A stretch of 64,000 nucleotides of DNA from positions 248,001-312,000 of the forward strand of contig JANATG010000016.1 in NCBI GenBank assembly GCA_029449235.1, written 5' to 3'. Of this stretch, positions 9,933-18,674 are shown piece by piece. Under the pieces are notes generated by a model that saw only the letters and a list, made by a program, of their open reading frames with translations, was not told the DNA's origin and did no database searches. The position numbers were made by a program, and so were the translations under genes. This DNA comes from Linnemannia schmuckeri (Eukaryota; Mortierellomycota; Mortierellomycetes; Mortierellales; Mortierellaceae). Positions within the stretch are counted from its first letter, which is position 1; each line of letters starts with the position of its first letter.

Positions 9933-11153
9933 TGTCAGCTCGGAAATTCGTATACCCCTGTAAAATAAAGATGGCACGACCCCATGTAAAAGGGTGTAAA
10001 CAGGGTCTGTCGGTGAAAAAGAAGGGTATGTATACGGGGTGTGTAAGGTTGTGTTTCTCCTTTTTCGCACACTCGAGTGCCATGGTCTTTACCCGGCATG
10101 CTACACTTGTCTGTGGACTGGTCCAAATACATGTTTTTGCAGTCGACCGTGTGTGTAATTCGAATTAGTGAGTTTACTCCCCCCTCCCCATCTCTGTTTC
10201 GAGTAACTAGCGCACCCGCGTCGGAATACCATCGAAATGACCGCCCCACACCCTCGTGCCGCTTTGGCCTATTTTTCGTCATATGTTTTCAAACTCATAG
10301 ATGTCCATTGTCTGTCTTTTACAAAAGCTGACATTGTCATCCGCCGAGGCCATTTTTAATCTAATGGTATGAAGGAGAGCAAGCAAGCAGGCTAGGAGAA
10401 AGAGGCCTGAAGAGGGTGGAAAGAGAGAAAGAAGAGAGGACGAAGAGAAGGAAGAAGAGCGGGAGAACAAGGGACAGGATGAAGGGTTTGGAGAAGAGGA
10501 AAAATATCATAGATAAAGTAGATATGTTGACTGCTGTGAGGAAGCCAACACCGTGTGTGGTATCAGTTGTACAGGCACCTTGCACGCTTACCGTTGCCAG
10601 TCATCGACTAGCCACTACTGGATATGAGTCTATCGACTTTGATTAACTTGAACCGCTTCTTCGTTAGAAACTCCAGGGTCAACTGAATCTGGGAGGAGGA
10701 ATGGTTTGCCTCGCTGGCCAGTTCGATTAAAGACGGACTCGGCGGATGACAATGTCAGCTTTTGTAAAAGACAGACAATGGACATCTATGAGTTTGAAAA
10801 CATATGACGAAAAATAGGCCAAAGCGGCACGAGGGTGTGGGGCGGTCATTTCGATGGTATTCCGACGCGGGTGCGCTAGTTACTCGAAACAGAGATGGGG
10901 AGGGGGGAGTAAACTCACTAATTCGAATTACACACACGGTCGACTGCAAAAACATGTATTTGGACCAGTCCACAGACAAGTGTAGCATGCCGGGTAAAGA
11001 CCATGGCACTCGAGTGTGCGAAAAAGGAGAAACACAACCTTACACACCCCGTATACATACCCTTCTTTTTCACCGACAGACCCTGTTTACACCCTTTTAC
11101 ATGGGGTCGTGCCATCTTTATTTTACAGGGGTATACGAATTTCCGAGCTGACA
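9933..11153. mobile_element. Foldback element FB-A, copy 1
   Basis: This element of about 1.2 kb has inverted arms of about 430 bp around a spacer of about 360 bp. The ends read TGTCAGCTCGGAAATTCGTA inward on both sides. The whole arm-spacer-arm unit recurs at 46410-47627, including the spacer, so it is a discrete repeated unit and not just the centre of the local palindrome. No transposase is visible, so it is probably non-autonomous. I could not identify a target-site duplication, because flanking DNA is itself inverted-duplicated. Confidence 0.72.
10362..10724. repeat. Spacer of foldback element FB-A
   Basis: This purine-rich, unpaired centre is conserved in the copy at about 46832-47197. 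Its short open frames are not convincing as genes. Confidence 0.6.
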
Positions 11154-11608
11154 CCCTTTGGTTTTTTTTCATCCCTTGGTCTTTACTATCTCTTGATCTT
11201 TTCCATTCCTTGGTCTTTTCCACCCCTTGGACTGTTCTATATATTGGTCTTTTTCTTCCTTGGATATTGCTACCCTTCACTATTCTTATCCTTGATCTTC
11301 CCTGTAAGTTGAAGAAGAATGTTACGCCCATTGACTTCTCTTCTTATGATATAACGCGCCATCATCGAAGGAGTAAAATACAATGCCGTTGTGAACTTCT
11401 GCTTTCCACAAGCCAGTTAGTGACCCTTTGATTCTTTTCATCTGTTCCTTGGTCTTTCCTTCCTCCCTCCCCCCCTCCTTTTTTTTTTTTTTTCTTATTT
11501 TTTGATCTTTTGAGCTATTTTCATTTTTTGATCGGATCCCTTGATGATTTGATCCCTTGATACTGCATACTTTTTTTTCTTCTGCACCCTTTTTGATTGC
11601 CCTTGATT
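11154..11608 (+). repeat. Degenerate CCTTGGTCTTTT array, right copy
   Basis: About twenty imperfect units of roughly 20 bp (CATCCCTTGGTCTTTACT, ATCTCTTGATCTTTTCCA, CACCCCTTGGAC and similar) with a C-run and T-run in the middle. The array ends about 190 bp upstream of the TATA box of the right secreted-protein gene. Confidence 0.65.
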
Positions 11609-11798
11609 TTGGCTGCCTGAATAGGTGAAGGGTGGGACAAGAGGGACAAGACAAGGAAGCAAGAGAGAGACTAATGGTTATTGCGTTATACAGCGGAAGT
11701 ACTGTTACAGCATACCTCTGCACAATGCGCTTCCTTGGATTGTCGTATATGCCTACCACTCCGTGGCTATTCTCGCCCAACCCATGAACCCACGGGAG

Positions 11799-11805
11799 TA
11801 TAAAA
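11799..11805 (+). promoter_or_regulatory. TATA box of right secreted-protein gene
   Basis: GGGAGTATAAAAGCGGCC lies about 105 bp upstream of the ATG at 11908 and is followed by a pyrimidine-rich leader. Confidence 0.55.
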
Positions 11806-11907
11806 GCGGCCTAAAGTATCTGCTTTTCCTGTCAGTCTACCTGTCTGTCATTGTCTTTTCCTTCTCTCACTAATCAACTCTTCTCACTCTTCAAACAAAC
11901 CAGCACG

Positions 11908-12288
11908 ATGCGTCTTCTGTTCTGCACCCTCGCTGCGGCTTCCTCATTGATGTCGGTCATGGCCTTAGAAGCTCCCGGATTTCTAGCTTTCCGAGGCTGG
12001 GGGGATTCCACCGGAATCAATGGCCGCTTTGTGTACGAAGGATCAGGGTTCCAACTCCAAGGAGTGTCTTATGTGTCGGTTCAGGATGCGACATTAAGGG
12101 CCTATCTTCGCTTAGATGACCCAGACAAGGTAGCAGGCCCGTGGGATTTTTCTGGAAGCGTAGGCTTTAACGGGGTCTCCCTCAAATTGACTGGTCGCGA
12201 TGGAACGACCATGGCAATAGAAGGAGGGCCCCCAAATTCCCAGGGCACTCCGATTTCTGGCCAGCTGGTGATCGTAAGGTCCGCCTAG
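11908..12288 (+). CDS. Small secreted protein, right copy
   Basis: This encodes the same 126 residues as the left-arm gene, with an identical predicted protein. The signal peptide is MRLLFCTLAAASSLMSVMA. The mature domain is cysteine-free, glycine-rich and likely beta-rich (FAFRGWGD-like start, FSGSVGFNGVSLKLTGRDGT core). The family is unknown to me. A TATA box lies at 11799 and an AATAAA signal at about 12442. Sequence continuity beyond the right arm suggests this is the parental copy. Confidence 0.75.
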   Translation: MRLLFCTLAAASSLMSVMALEAPGFLAFRGWGDSTGINGRFVYEGSGFQLQGVSYVSVQDATLRAYLRLDDPDKVAGPWDFSGSVGFNGVSLKLTGRDGTTMAIEGGPPNSQGTPISGQLVIVRSA

Positions 12289-12494
12289 TGTTCTACAGTA
12301 GTGTTGAGCGGTCGCTTGTTCAAGCACCACAAAAGTACCTCGCAAGCTGCTCTTTTCGCTCGAGGAGCGGACGTTTACCTCCCTCACTCTGTTCGCTTTA
12401 TTTCACACTCTTACCAACACACACAACTTGAACTCGACCGAAATAAAATCCATATGACTTAAGTGTTGTTCAAACAGCCTTTATGTCCTCTGCA

Positions 12495-12608
12495 AGTAGG
12501 GTGATCATTGTGAGGATATCGAGTGAGAAGCGGCTAAAGTCGAGAGATATTTTCGAGAAAATTGTCGTCTTGGAGAGAGAAAAGAGAAAGGAGAATTCAT
12601 GCCGAGGA
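12495..12608 (-). pseudogene. F-box gene 5'-end fragment in right palindrome arm
   Basis: This mirrors the 8478-8590 fragment. It reads SLDFSRFSFDILTMI on the - strand and continues outward into sequence related to the 25.6 kb F-box leader. Confidence 0.55.
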
Positions 12609-13040
12609 AGAATGAAATCAAGGCCGGCTTGTCTATTTTAACTATCAATGCGTAGCAATATTGTTCAGAAAACCCTAGCGCATTGTTTTATATCTCTTCA
12701 TCTCTTTTTCCTTTTTTTCCTTCTTTCTGACTCACCCATACACATTTCCTTCTCTCGCGCCTTGGTACATTCTATTCAAGTCAGCATTTCGCCTGCACCT
12801 CTCACTTTTTTACTGGTCTGGCTCTAACTGTCCTTTTCGACTTACCCAGGTCCGAACCTGAGTCGTTTACTCCCTTACCCGCAATAAGTGTCTTGCCTGC
12901 ATGCTCATTTACGCATTTAACGTTAACCATATGAAGCATTTTTCGTTTTGTATTTTTTCTGTACAAGCTAAGGGAAAAATATCGATCCATCAAGAACTAA
13001 ATCATCAAAGAAAATGAAACAGAGGCCGCGCTCTCGAAAC
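12609..13040. other. 3' flank of NACHT gene, no gene
   Basis: The first 50 bp resemble the F-box leader at 25.7 kb. The rest is AT-rich, unassigned sequence that probably includes the NACHT 3' untranslated region. Confidence 0.45.
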
Positions 13041-16000
13041 TCAGGCCCATAGGTTATGGGAGACATCAGCGCCACTGCCGCCACGTTGGGTGACCAGTTT
13101 TGCCTGACTCCAACTTAACCCAGTGGTATTCTCAAAAACAGCCCCGGAAAGAACAAGACCGCCGTATGTCGAGCCCCAAACCAGCTTGACCCTAAACCCG
13201 CCTCCACTTCCCTCTCCAACAATTTTCCACACTCGAACTGACTTGTCTCCACAGCCAGTGACAAATTCAAGCTCACTGCTGTTGAAGGTGTTGGACGACG
13301 GCTTCCATGCAATACTGTTAACACCTCCAAAAAAATCCGACATAACTGCCAACGGGCGCCCTGTCGCCGCAACCCAAAGACAAACCTTGCCATCCTGACT
13401 GCCGGTCGCAATCACTCGTCCACAAGGTGAGACAGAAACACTCTCGACAGGCTGCTTGTGACCTGATAAGACATACACCGTTGTGGCGGTGCTGAGATCC
13501 CACACCCGCGCGGTATTGTCCTTGCTTCCTGTGACGAGCCAAGCGCATTTAGGCGGGACAAACGCAACAGCCGACATGGCTTCCTCGTGGCATGTCCAAA
13601 CAGTGCTGCTGGCTCCGGCTTGTGGGATCCAGAAACGAACGGTATTGTCCCAACTCGCCGAGACCAGCAAGTGACCTGTTGAGGAGAACGACAGTGACGA
13701 GACTGGAAGTGTGTGACCCTTGAAGGCAAGGAGGCGCTCGCCCGTCCGGCAGTCAAACACTAGAATCGTGTTGTCTTCACTTCCAGAGGCCAGTCGTTTG
13801 CCGTTGGGTGTAAATGCCACGGCGGTGACAGCCTCGGAATGCCTCCTCAAAACGAACTCCTCCTTGGCATCTGTGACAGACCATAGACGTAACGTCTTGT
13901 CCTCTCCACCAGAAGCGACCTGAGCACCTGTTGGCGAGAAGGCAACAGCCCTAACCTTGCCAGTGTGACCCCTCAGGACAGAAACAGGAGCGCCCGTCTC
14001 TGCATTCCAGATCCGAACGGTGTGATCGTGACTCCCAGAGACTACACGTAGCCCATTGGAAGAGTACGCCACTCCAGAAACCGCATCCGCATGGCCGTCA
14101 CCTCCTCGTAGCACAGCTTGCGAATTCGAGTCCCAGAACCGCACAGACTTGTCGACACTGCCAGAGATAATCGTCCGGCCCTGAGGAGAGTAAGCGAGAG
14201 TTGTAATGGCACCAGAATGTCCTCGAAAGACTGCGCCAGGCACTCCTGTATCTGGATCCCACATTCTCACGGTGTTGTCCTTTGAGCCGGTGACGACCTG
14301 CTTGCCTGTCAAGGAGAATGTCACACTGGTGACGGCATCCGTGTGTCCTGTCCAGATGAAGCGACTGGAATCTGTTACAAGGGCATCCAACAACCGGACC
14401 GTGCCGTCTTGACTTCCTGAAGCAATGTATCCACCAGTGGGAGAATAGGCAACGCAAAGGACCCAGTCTGTATGGCCCTTGATGACAGCTCGAACGGTTC
14501 CCAGATTCACATCCCACAGCCTCACGGTCATGTCCCAGCTGCCAGACGCGATCTCACGATCGTTGGGGGAGAATGAAATACTGGTGACGCAGTTCTCATG
14601 GCCAACCAAGACGTGACCAGGCTGATTGGCTGACCTGTGCTCTGACTTCACTGCGTGCCACAGACGGACCGTCTTGTCCCAACTACCAGAAGCCATTAAT
14701 TTGCCGCTTGGCGAGTAGCACAAACAAGTAATGCGATTGGTATGGCGTGCGAGCTCTGGACCTCGTTGACCATCTTTTGTATCCCACAAGTTGATACTCG
14801 TGCCCTCGCTAGCGGACGCAATCTCCTGGACCCGTGGTGAGAAAGCGAGGCTGGTGACGGCGGCGCTGTGTGCAAAGATGGTGTACAGCCATTCCAGGCT
14901 CTCGCCATTGTAAATTCGAATGGTCCCGTCAGAACAACCCAACGCCAGCTTCTTGGCGTCAGGAGAAACGCCACAAGAGTGTACACTGAAAGATTCGAGT
15001 AGGTACCTAGCCTCCCCAAACTGAACGCCCGTCAACGTGGCACCGTTCAGATTGGCTTGTCTCAACCAGATGCTGGACAGGTTGACGTCCGTCATGTCGG
15101 CTCCTTGCAAAAATGCCGAATCAAACTCTCCTCCAGACAAATCCGCCCCAGAAACACGAATGCCCCTCAGATCCATCCCATTGAAGCGCACTCCAGCTCG
15201 GATCAGGATGGACATGGCGTTGGCCGCAGCTGGACTCGCTTGAGCTTGAGTCTTTGACCGCTCAATCATCATGAACAGCTCCTGCTTAAATTTTGGATCG
15301 GCCAGGGCTTGCTCGGAAAGAAAGTAAAGAGCATCTGAGTCCTTGGTGAGATTTCGCTCGGAAAGTCGTCCACCAAGCAAGTTGTTGGGGGCGTCGATAA
15401 AGGGTCCCGTCTGAGGATCTCGATATTCTCGTCTATCGGGTAACTCTTCCATGAAAGCCGATGACAGCCGACGTGCGGGTCCATGCGGTTGCCTTGGCTC
15501 AAAGGGTGAAATAGGTGGTCGCCTGGAAAAATCTGTTGGACCCCGACGGAAAGGATTGGTGGAGGATCGGGAAAGTGAATGCGCGGAAGACGGATCCACA
15601 GCAGATCCTGCATGTCGGAAGGCGGTGGGAGGAAGTTGCGGTGTATGTGGGTTGCTGGAGTGCCAATCAGAGGAAACGTCGCTGTCACGATTGTTCGAAC
15701 GATTTAAACTTTGCGGCCGAGAAAGGGTTGGCGGTGGCTGTTCTCCGTCCTGATTGACAATGTCGCGTGAGTAAAAGTATTCCAACAGTGATCCATGGAT
15801 AAACTGGTAATGAAGACCGGTCCTCGACAAAGGGCTGGCATCGCGGAATATCTGAGCATCGCCCTCTGGGCTAAAGAATTCGGCCTTCCAAGTGTCCTTG
15901 TCCTTGTAGTGCGAATAGCGAACGACAGGGTTGCCGTTCTGTTCCTTGAAAATTGCCGAGGCAAGCTTCTTGAGGTAACAGATCACATTAGCCTCGAACC

Positions 16001-18674
16001 CATCATCGACTATCGACTGAAATGTACTTCTAGTCTCGGCGCTCAGTCGGCTGTTCTGGATTCGTACCTTGTTGACAGTGAGCCATTGGTCAACGAACCT
16101 ATTGTAGAGATCCAAGCGTGTGACTACAATCTTGGAGAGATCGAGGACATCCTTGACGACATCAGGCAAAATCCTGAGAGTGATTGAGAGGAGGAACGGG
16201 TTCTTGACCAGATCCATCAGGTTGGGTATCGCAGAGAGTTTTTCCATGTATTCGCTCACGGCCCAAACTGGCCGACTGCCGAACTGCTTCTTGACCTCCG
16301 GGACCTCCACAAACTGCTCGACATATTCTTTGATTTGAACCGGTGAGAAGGGGGCAATGGCGGCTTCCTGGAAGAGACTGTGAGCATTGGAATGGTATCG
16401 ATAGGGATTGGCGGCCTGCGGACGAAATTGATCGAGATAATGGGGACCGACGTAGCTGCTCCGACAACTGATGATCATCTTGACGTTCCAAGATCCAGGA
16501 CTGTTCAGCTGGTTTTTCATGTACAAATTGGTTACCAGGTGGCTCTCGTCGTAGCCATCACATATGAGGACAAACTGATAATGCTCCTTAAGCTCCTGGA
16601 TCTGGACTTCCGTAAAGTCGTATGACAGTAGTAGTTTGGCAATCATGTTGCTTTCTGGTTGCTCGATGGCTGGAAGGTTGATGTAAAGAGGGAAACGACC
16701 ATCGCCTCGGTACTTAGTCAAGAGATCTCGCTCGAGAAAGGAGTTGAAAGTCGACTTTCCTGATCCGGAGTCTCCGAGAATCAAAAACACGTGCTGATCA
16801 CTGTTCAGGAACTCTTGCACCTTTTCCAGTAGAGGAAACGTTCTCTTGGTAGATGACTTGAGACTGAGAAACGCCTGAGGTGGGATATACACTGTTTGGT
16901 GAAGACTGACAAGTCGTTGGCTCCTCAGTTTGTTCAGCTGTAAATTGACGAGGGGAATCTTTTGGACGATCGCCAAGAGAGGAGAATCTGTCGGAAGTGG
17001 TAGTCGAGCTCTCAAAGGGTAAATACCTTCGAACTCGACGTTGCCATCCTTTTTCAGATTCTGGAGCAATTCCTCGGAGTGTCGACTGATGTTCGGGTTC
17101 GGGTGATCAGACACCTGTTGGAGAATGGTTAAAATCCACTTCTTAACAGAGACATCATTCCCCCAGCCCTGACTGATATAAAGCTCACCCAGGCAATCAA
17201 TGGTCTGTTGGTGGGTACTTGTGTCCCAAAACGGATCGAGGATGATCTCACCGAGAAGCTGGCAGACACCCCATTGGAAATCGCGTTCGTGCCGGCAGGC
17301 CAGTGTCGAAAGCGCAGTCTTGAAGTCCGCAAGCTGGCCGTTACGAACCAGAGCCTGAGCTCCTTGGAGGGCCAAGTACCAGGCTCGCTTCTGACCGGTA
17401 GCAAAGCTCTGCACAAGCTTCCCGATTGCCACATTATCATCTCCAGCAAAAGAGGGCTCTTGGGTGCCTTCCCTCATAGACTTGGCAACGCCATTGGCCT
17501 GAGAGACAGCAAGGTGGATGTTGCCAATTCCTTTGACAAGACTCTGCGGATCGATTTTGGACCCAGAGGCCGATCCCGCTGCAGCCATTGTCAGCCCGCT
17601 AGCAAAGATCATGATCGTTTGAAGGGCGGAATAACCATCAGGGATATGTTGAAGGGCTTGGTAAGCATAGGCAACTTGGAATCGGAGATGCGGATTGTCG
17701 AAGAGACGAAACTCTTGCAGGCGATCTCGGAGAAGACTGTGATTCATGGACCGATCTAGTTCCTGGACCATGCCCTCAACCATAACACCAAGAACTCGAG
17801 ACACGGCGATCGTCAAGTAAACGCGGTGGTCGGACAAGATAGAATGCTTTTCATCCAACAAGCCAGAATTTTTTTCATCGGAGATGGGGGGTTTTGCTAT
17901 ATCCAGGTAGCTCTGAAGAATCTTCAAGGTTCTGACCACGTCATCATTCACGAGATACCCGGGCGACGCAGACTGGACCAGCTGCACGAGGCCTTGAAGA
18001 AGGTCGACATCCAGCAGAACGACTTTCAACATAAGGGCGCGCTCGAACTTGGATAGGAAGCAGCCAAGGAGATCGCGGTAGGTCTCTCGGTCGAGAATTG
18101 GTCCTAAAAGAGCCACCTCAGCAATGGCGTTTGCCTTGTTGGTGACGTCGTTGGCGAATTCTTCTACAAGTCTTGTCGGCATCCACCGCAGGCGTTTCTG
18201 CTCGATGGGGTCCCGCTCCATCGTCTGTAGCCAGTCTTCCAGAGGGTCAACTTCTTGTGCATCGACCGAGTTGTCTTCATGTACATCGGCTGTATCGACC
18301 GAATCGTTGGGGGATCTGGAAGGCGGACTTGGGATAGGTCCCATATCAAGTGAAATCGATGAGGAGTAGTGATCAGAGAGTGACTGGCTGGGCAGTCCGG
18401 AGGGTAGACTTGACATAGGACTCATATCGAGTGGTGATGATGAGGAGTAGTGATTTGAGAGCAACTGGTTGCAGAAGACCAGTTGTGCAGTGTTGTCGAT
18501 GCGTGCTCCCGGATGAGGCAAGGCAGCCTGGACGACAGGTCTACCCAAGTTTTGGGGAAAGATGCCAGGAGAAAGCCGGAGAGGCGATTGTTTGGAACTC
18601 AGGATCTTGACGGCGGGCTTTTGTGCCTCATTTGACGTATTTGCCTTGGCAAAAGGATTCTTCAGAATGTTCAT
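13041..18674 (-). CDS. NACHT NTPase with pentapeptide repeats and 14 WD40 blades
   Basis: This is one intact intronless frame of 1,877 residues. A low-complexity Ser/Pro N-terminus is followed by a helical region (about 155-560; RWMPTRLVEEFANDVTNKAN opens the part shared with the relic at 28 kb). The NACHT domain has Walker A GDSGSGKST at about 634-642 and Walker B FVLICDGYDES at about 701-711. Pentapeptide-type repeats (ADLSGGEFDSAFLQGADMTD) cover about 1161-1222. Fourteen WD40 units run from about 1228 to 1850, most ending in VRLWD-like motifs, enough for two seven-bladed propellers. This is the layout of fungal NLR-like STAND receptors: a sensor propeller, an NTP-driven switch and an N-terminal effector or adaptor, cytoplasmic and linked in other fungi to non-self recognition. 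A 5'-untranslated intron is likely, since an acceptor (AAATTAG) ends just before the ATG. Confidence 0.9.
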   Translation of the reverse strand: MNILKNPFAKANTSNEAQKPAVKILSSKQSPLRLSPGIFPQNLGRPVVQAALPHPGARIDNTAQLVFCNQLLSNHYSSSSPLDMSPMSSLPSGLPSQSLSDHYSSSISLDMGPIPSPPSRSPNDSVDTADVHEDNSVDAQEVDPLEDWLQTMERDPIEQKRLRWMPTRLVEEFANDVTNKANAIAEVALLGPILDRETYRDLLGCFLSKFERALMLKVVLLDVDLLQGLVQLVQSASPGYLVNDDVVRTLKILQSYLDIAKPPISDEKNSGLLDEKHSILSDHRVYLTIAVSRVLGVMVEGMVQELDRSMNHSLLRDRLQEFRLFDNPHLRFQVAYAYQALQHIPDGYSALQTIMIFASGLTMAAAGSASGSKIDPQSLVKGIGNIHLAVSQANGVAKSMREGTQEPSFAGDDNVAIGKLVQSFATGQKRAWYLALQGAQALVRNGQLADFKTALSTLACRHERDFQWGVCQLLGEIILDPFWDTSTHQQTIDCLGELYISQGWGNDVSVKKWILTILQQVSDHPNPNISRHSEELLQNLKKDGNVEFEGIYPLRARLPLPTDSPLLAIVQKIPLVNLQLNKLRSQRLVSLHQTVYIPPQAFLSLKSSTKRTFPLLEKVQEFLNSDQHVFLILGDSGSGKSTFNSFLERDLLTKYRGDGRFPLYINLPAIEQPESNMIAKLLLSYDFTEVQIQELKEHYQFVLICDGYDESHLVTNLYMKNQLNSPGSWNVKMIISCRSSYVGPHYLDQFRPQAANPYRYHSNAHSLFQEAAIAPFSPVQIKEYVEQFVEVPEVKKQFGSRPVWAVSEYMEKLSAIPNLMDLVKNPFLLSITLRILPDVVKDVLDLSKIVVTRLDLYNRFVDQWLTVNKVRIQNSRLSAETRSTFQSIVDDGFEANVICYLKKLASAIFKEQNGNPVVRYSHYKDKDTWKAEFFSPEGDAQIFRDASPLSRTGLHYQFIHGSLLEYFYSRDIVNQDGEQPPPTLSRPQSLNRSNNRDSDVSSDWHSSNPHTPQLPPTAFRHAGSAVDPSSAHSLSRSSTNPFRRGPTDFSRRPPISPFEPRQPHGPARRLSSAFMEELPDRREYRDPQTGPFIDAPNNLLGGRLSERNLTKDSDALYFLSEQALADPKFKQELFMMIERSKTQAQASPAAANAMSILIRAGVRFNGMDLRGIRVSGADLSGGEFDSAFLQGADMTDVNLSSIWLRQANLNGATLTGVQFGEARYLLESFSVHSCGVSPDAKKLALGCSDGTIRIYNGESLEWLYTIFAHSAAVTSLAFSPRVQEIASASEGTSINLWDTKDGQRGPELARHTNRITCLCYSPSGKLMASGSWDKTVRLWHAVKSEHRSANQPGHVLVGHENCVTSISFSPNDREIASGSWDMTVRLWDVNLGTVRAVIKGHTDWVLCVAYSPTGGYIASGSQDGTVRLLDALVTDSSRFIWTGHTDAVTSVTFSLTGKQVVTGSKDNTVRMWDPDTGVPGAVFRGHSGAITTLAYSPQGRTIISGSVDKSVRFWDSNSQAVLRGGDGHADAVSGVAYSSNGLRVVSGSHDHTVRIWNAETGAPVSVLRGHTGKVRAVAFSPTGAQVASGGEDKTLRLWSVTDAKEEFVLRRHSEAVTAVAFTPNGKRLASGSEDNTILVFDCRTGERLLAFKGHTLPVSSLSFSSTGHLLVSASWDNTVRFWIPQAGASSTVWTCHEEAMSAVAFVPPKCAWLVTGSKDNTARVWDLSTATTVYVLSGHKQPVESVSVSPCGRVIATGSQDGKVCLWVAATGRPLAVMSDFFGGVNSIAWKPSSNTFNSSELEFVTGCGDKSVRVWKIVGEGSGGGFRVKLVWGSTYGGLVLSGAVFENTTGLSWSQAKLVTQRGGSGADVSHNLWA

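Larger units (their letters stand above)
8478..10361. repeat. Left arm of large inverted repeat
   Basis: This arm is the reverse complement of 10725-12608. Paired coordinates sum to 21085-21086; the one-base shift falls in the A-run near 9590-9607 (T-run near 11477). The arm contains an F-box 5' fragment, a complete secreted-protein gene on the - strand, a degenerate CCTTGGTCTTTT-type array and the left half of a foldback element. The encoded proteins are identical in both arms, so the duplication is recent. Confidence 0.92.
10725..12608. repeat. Right arm of large inverted repeat
   Basis: This is the reverse complement of 8478-10361. Beyond the arm end at about 12608, similarity to the F-box locus at 25.6-25.75 kb continues for about 50 bp (GGCTTGTCTATT and following). 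The left arm lacks this extension. The right arm therefore looks like the original locus and the left arm like the inverted copy. Confidence 0.92.

Noticed and set aside
10416..10646. Open frame in the foldback spacer, also present near 46.9-47.1 kb.
   Set aside because: Conserved only because the element is repeated; purine-rich composition, no recognisable domain.
13115..18369. Many open frames antisense or out of frame to the NACHT gene.
   Set aside because: Shadows of a long coding frame; no protein-like motifs.
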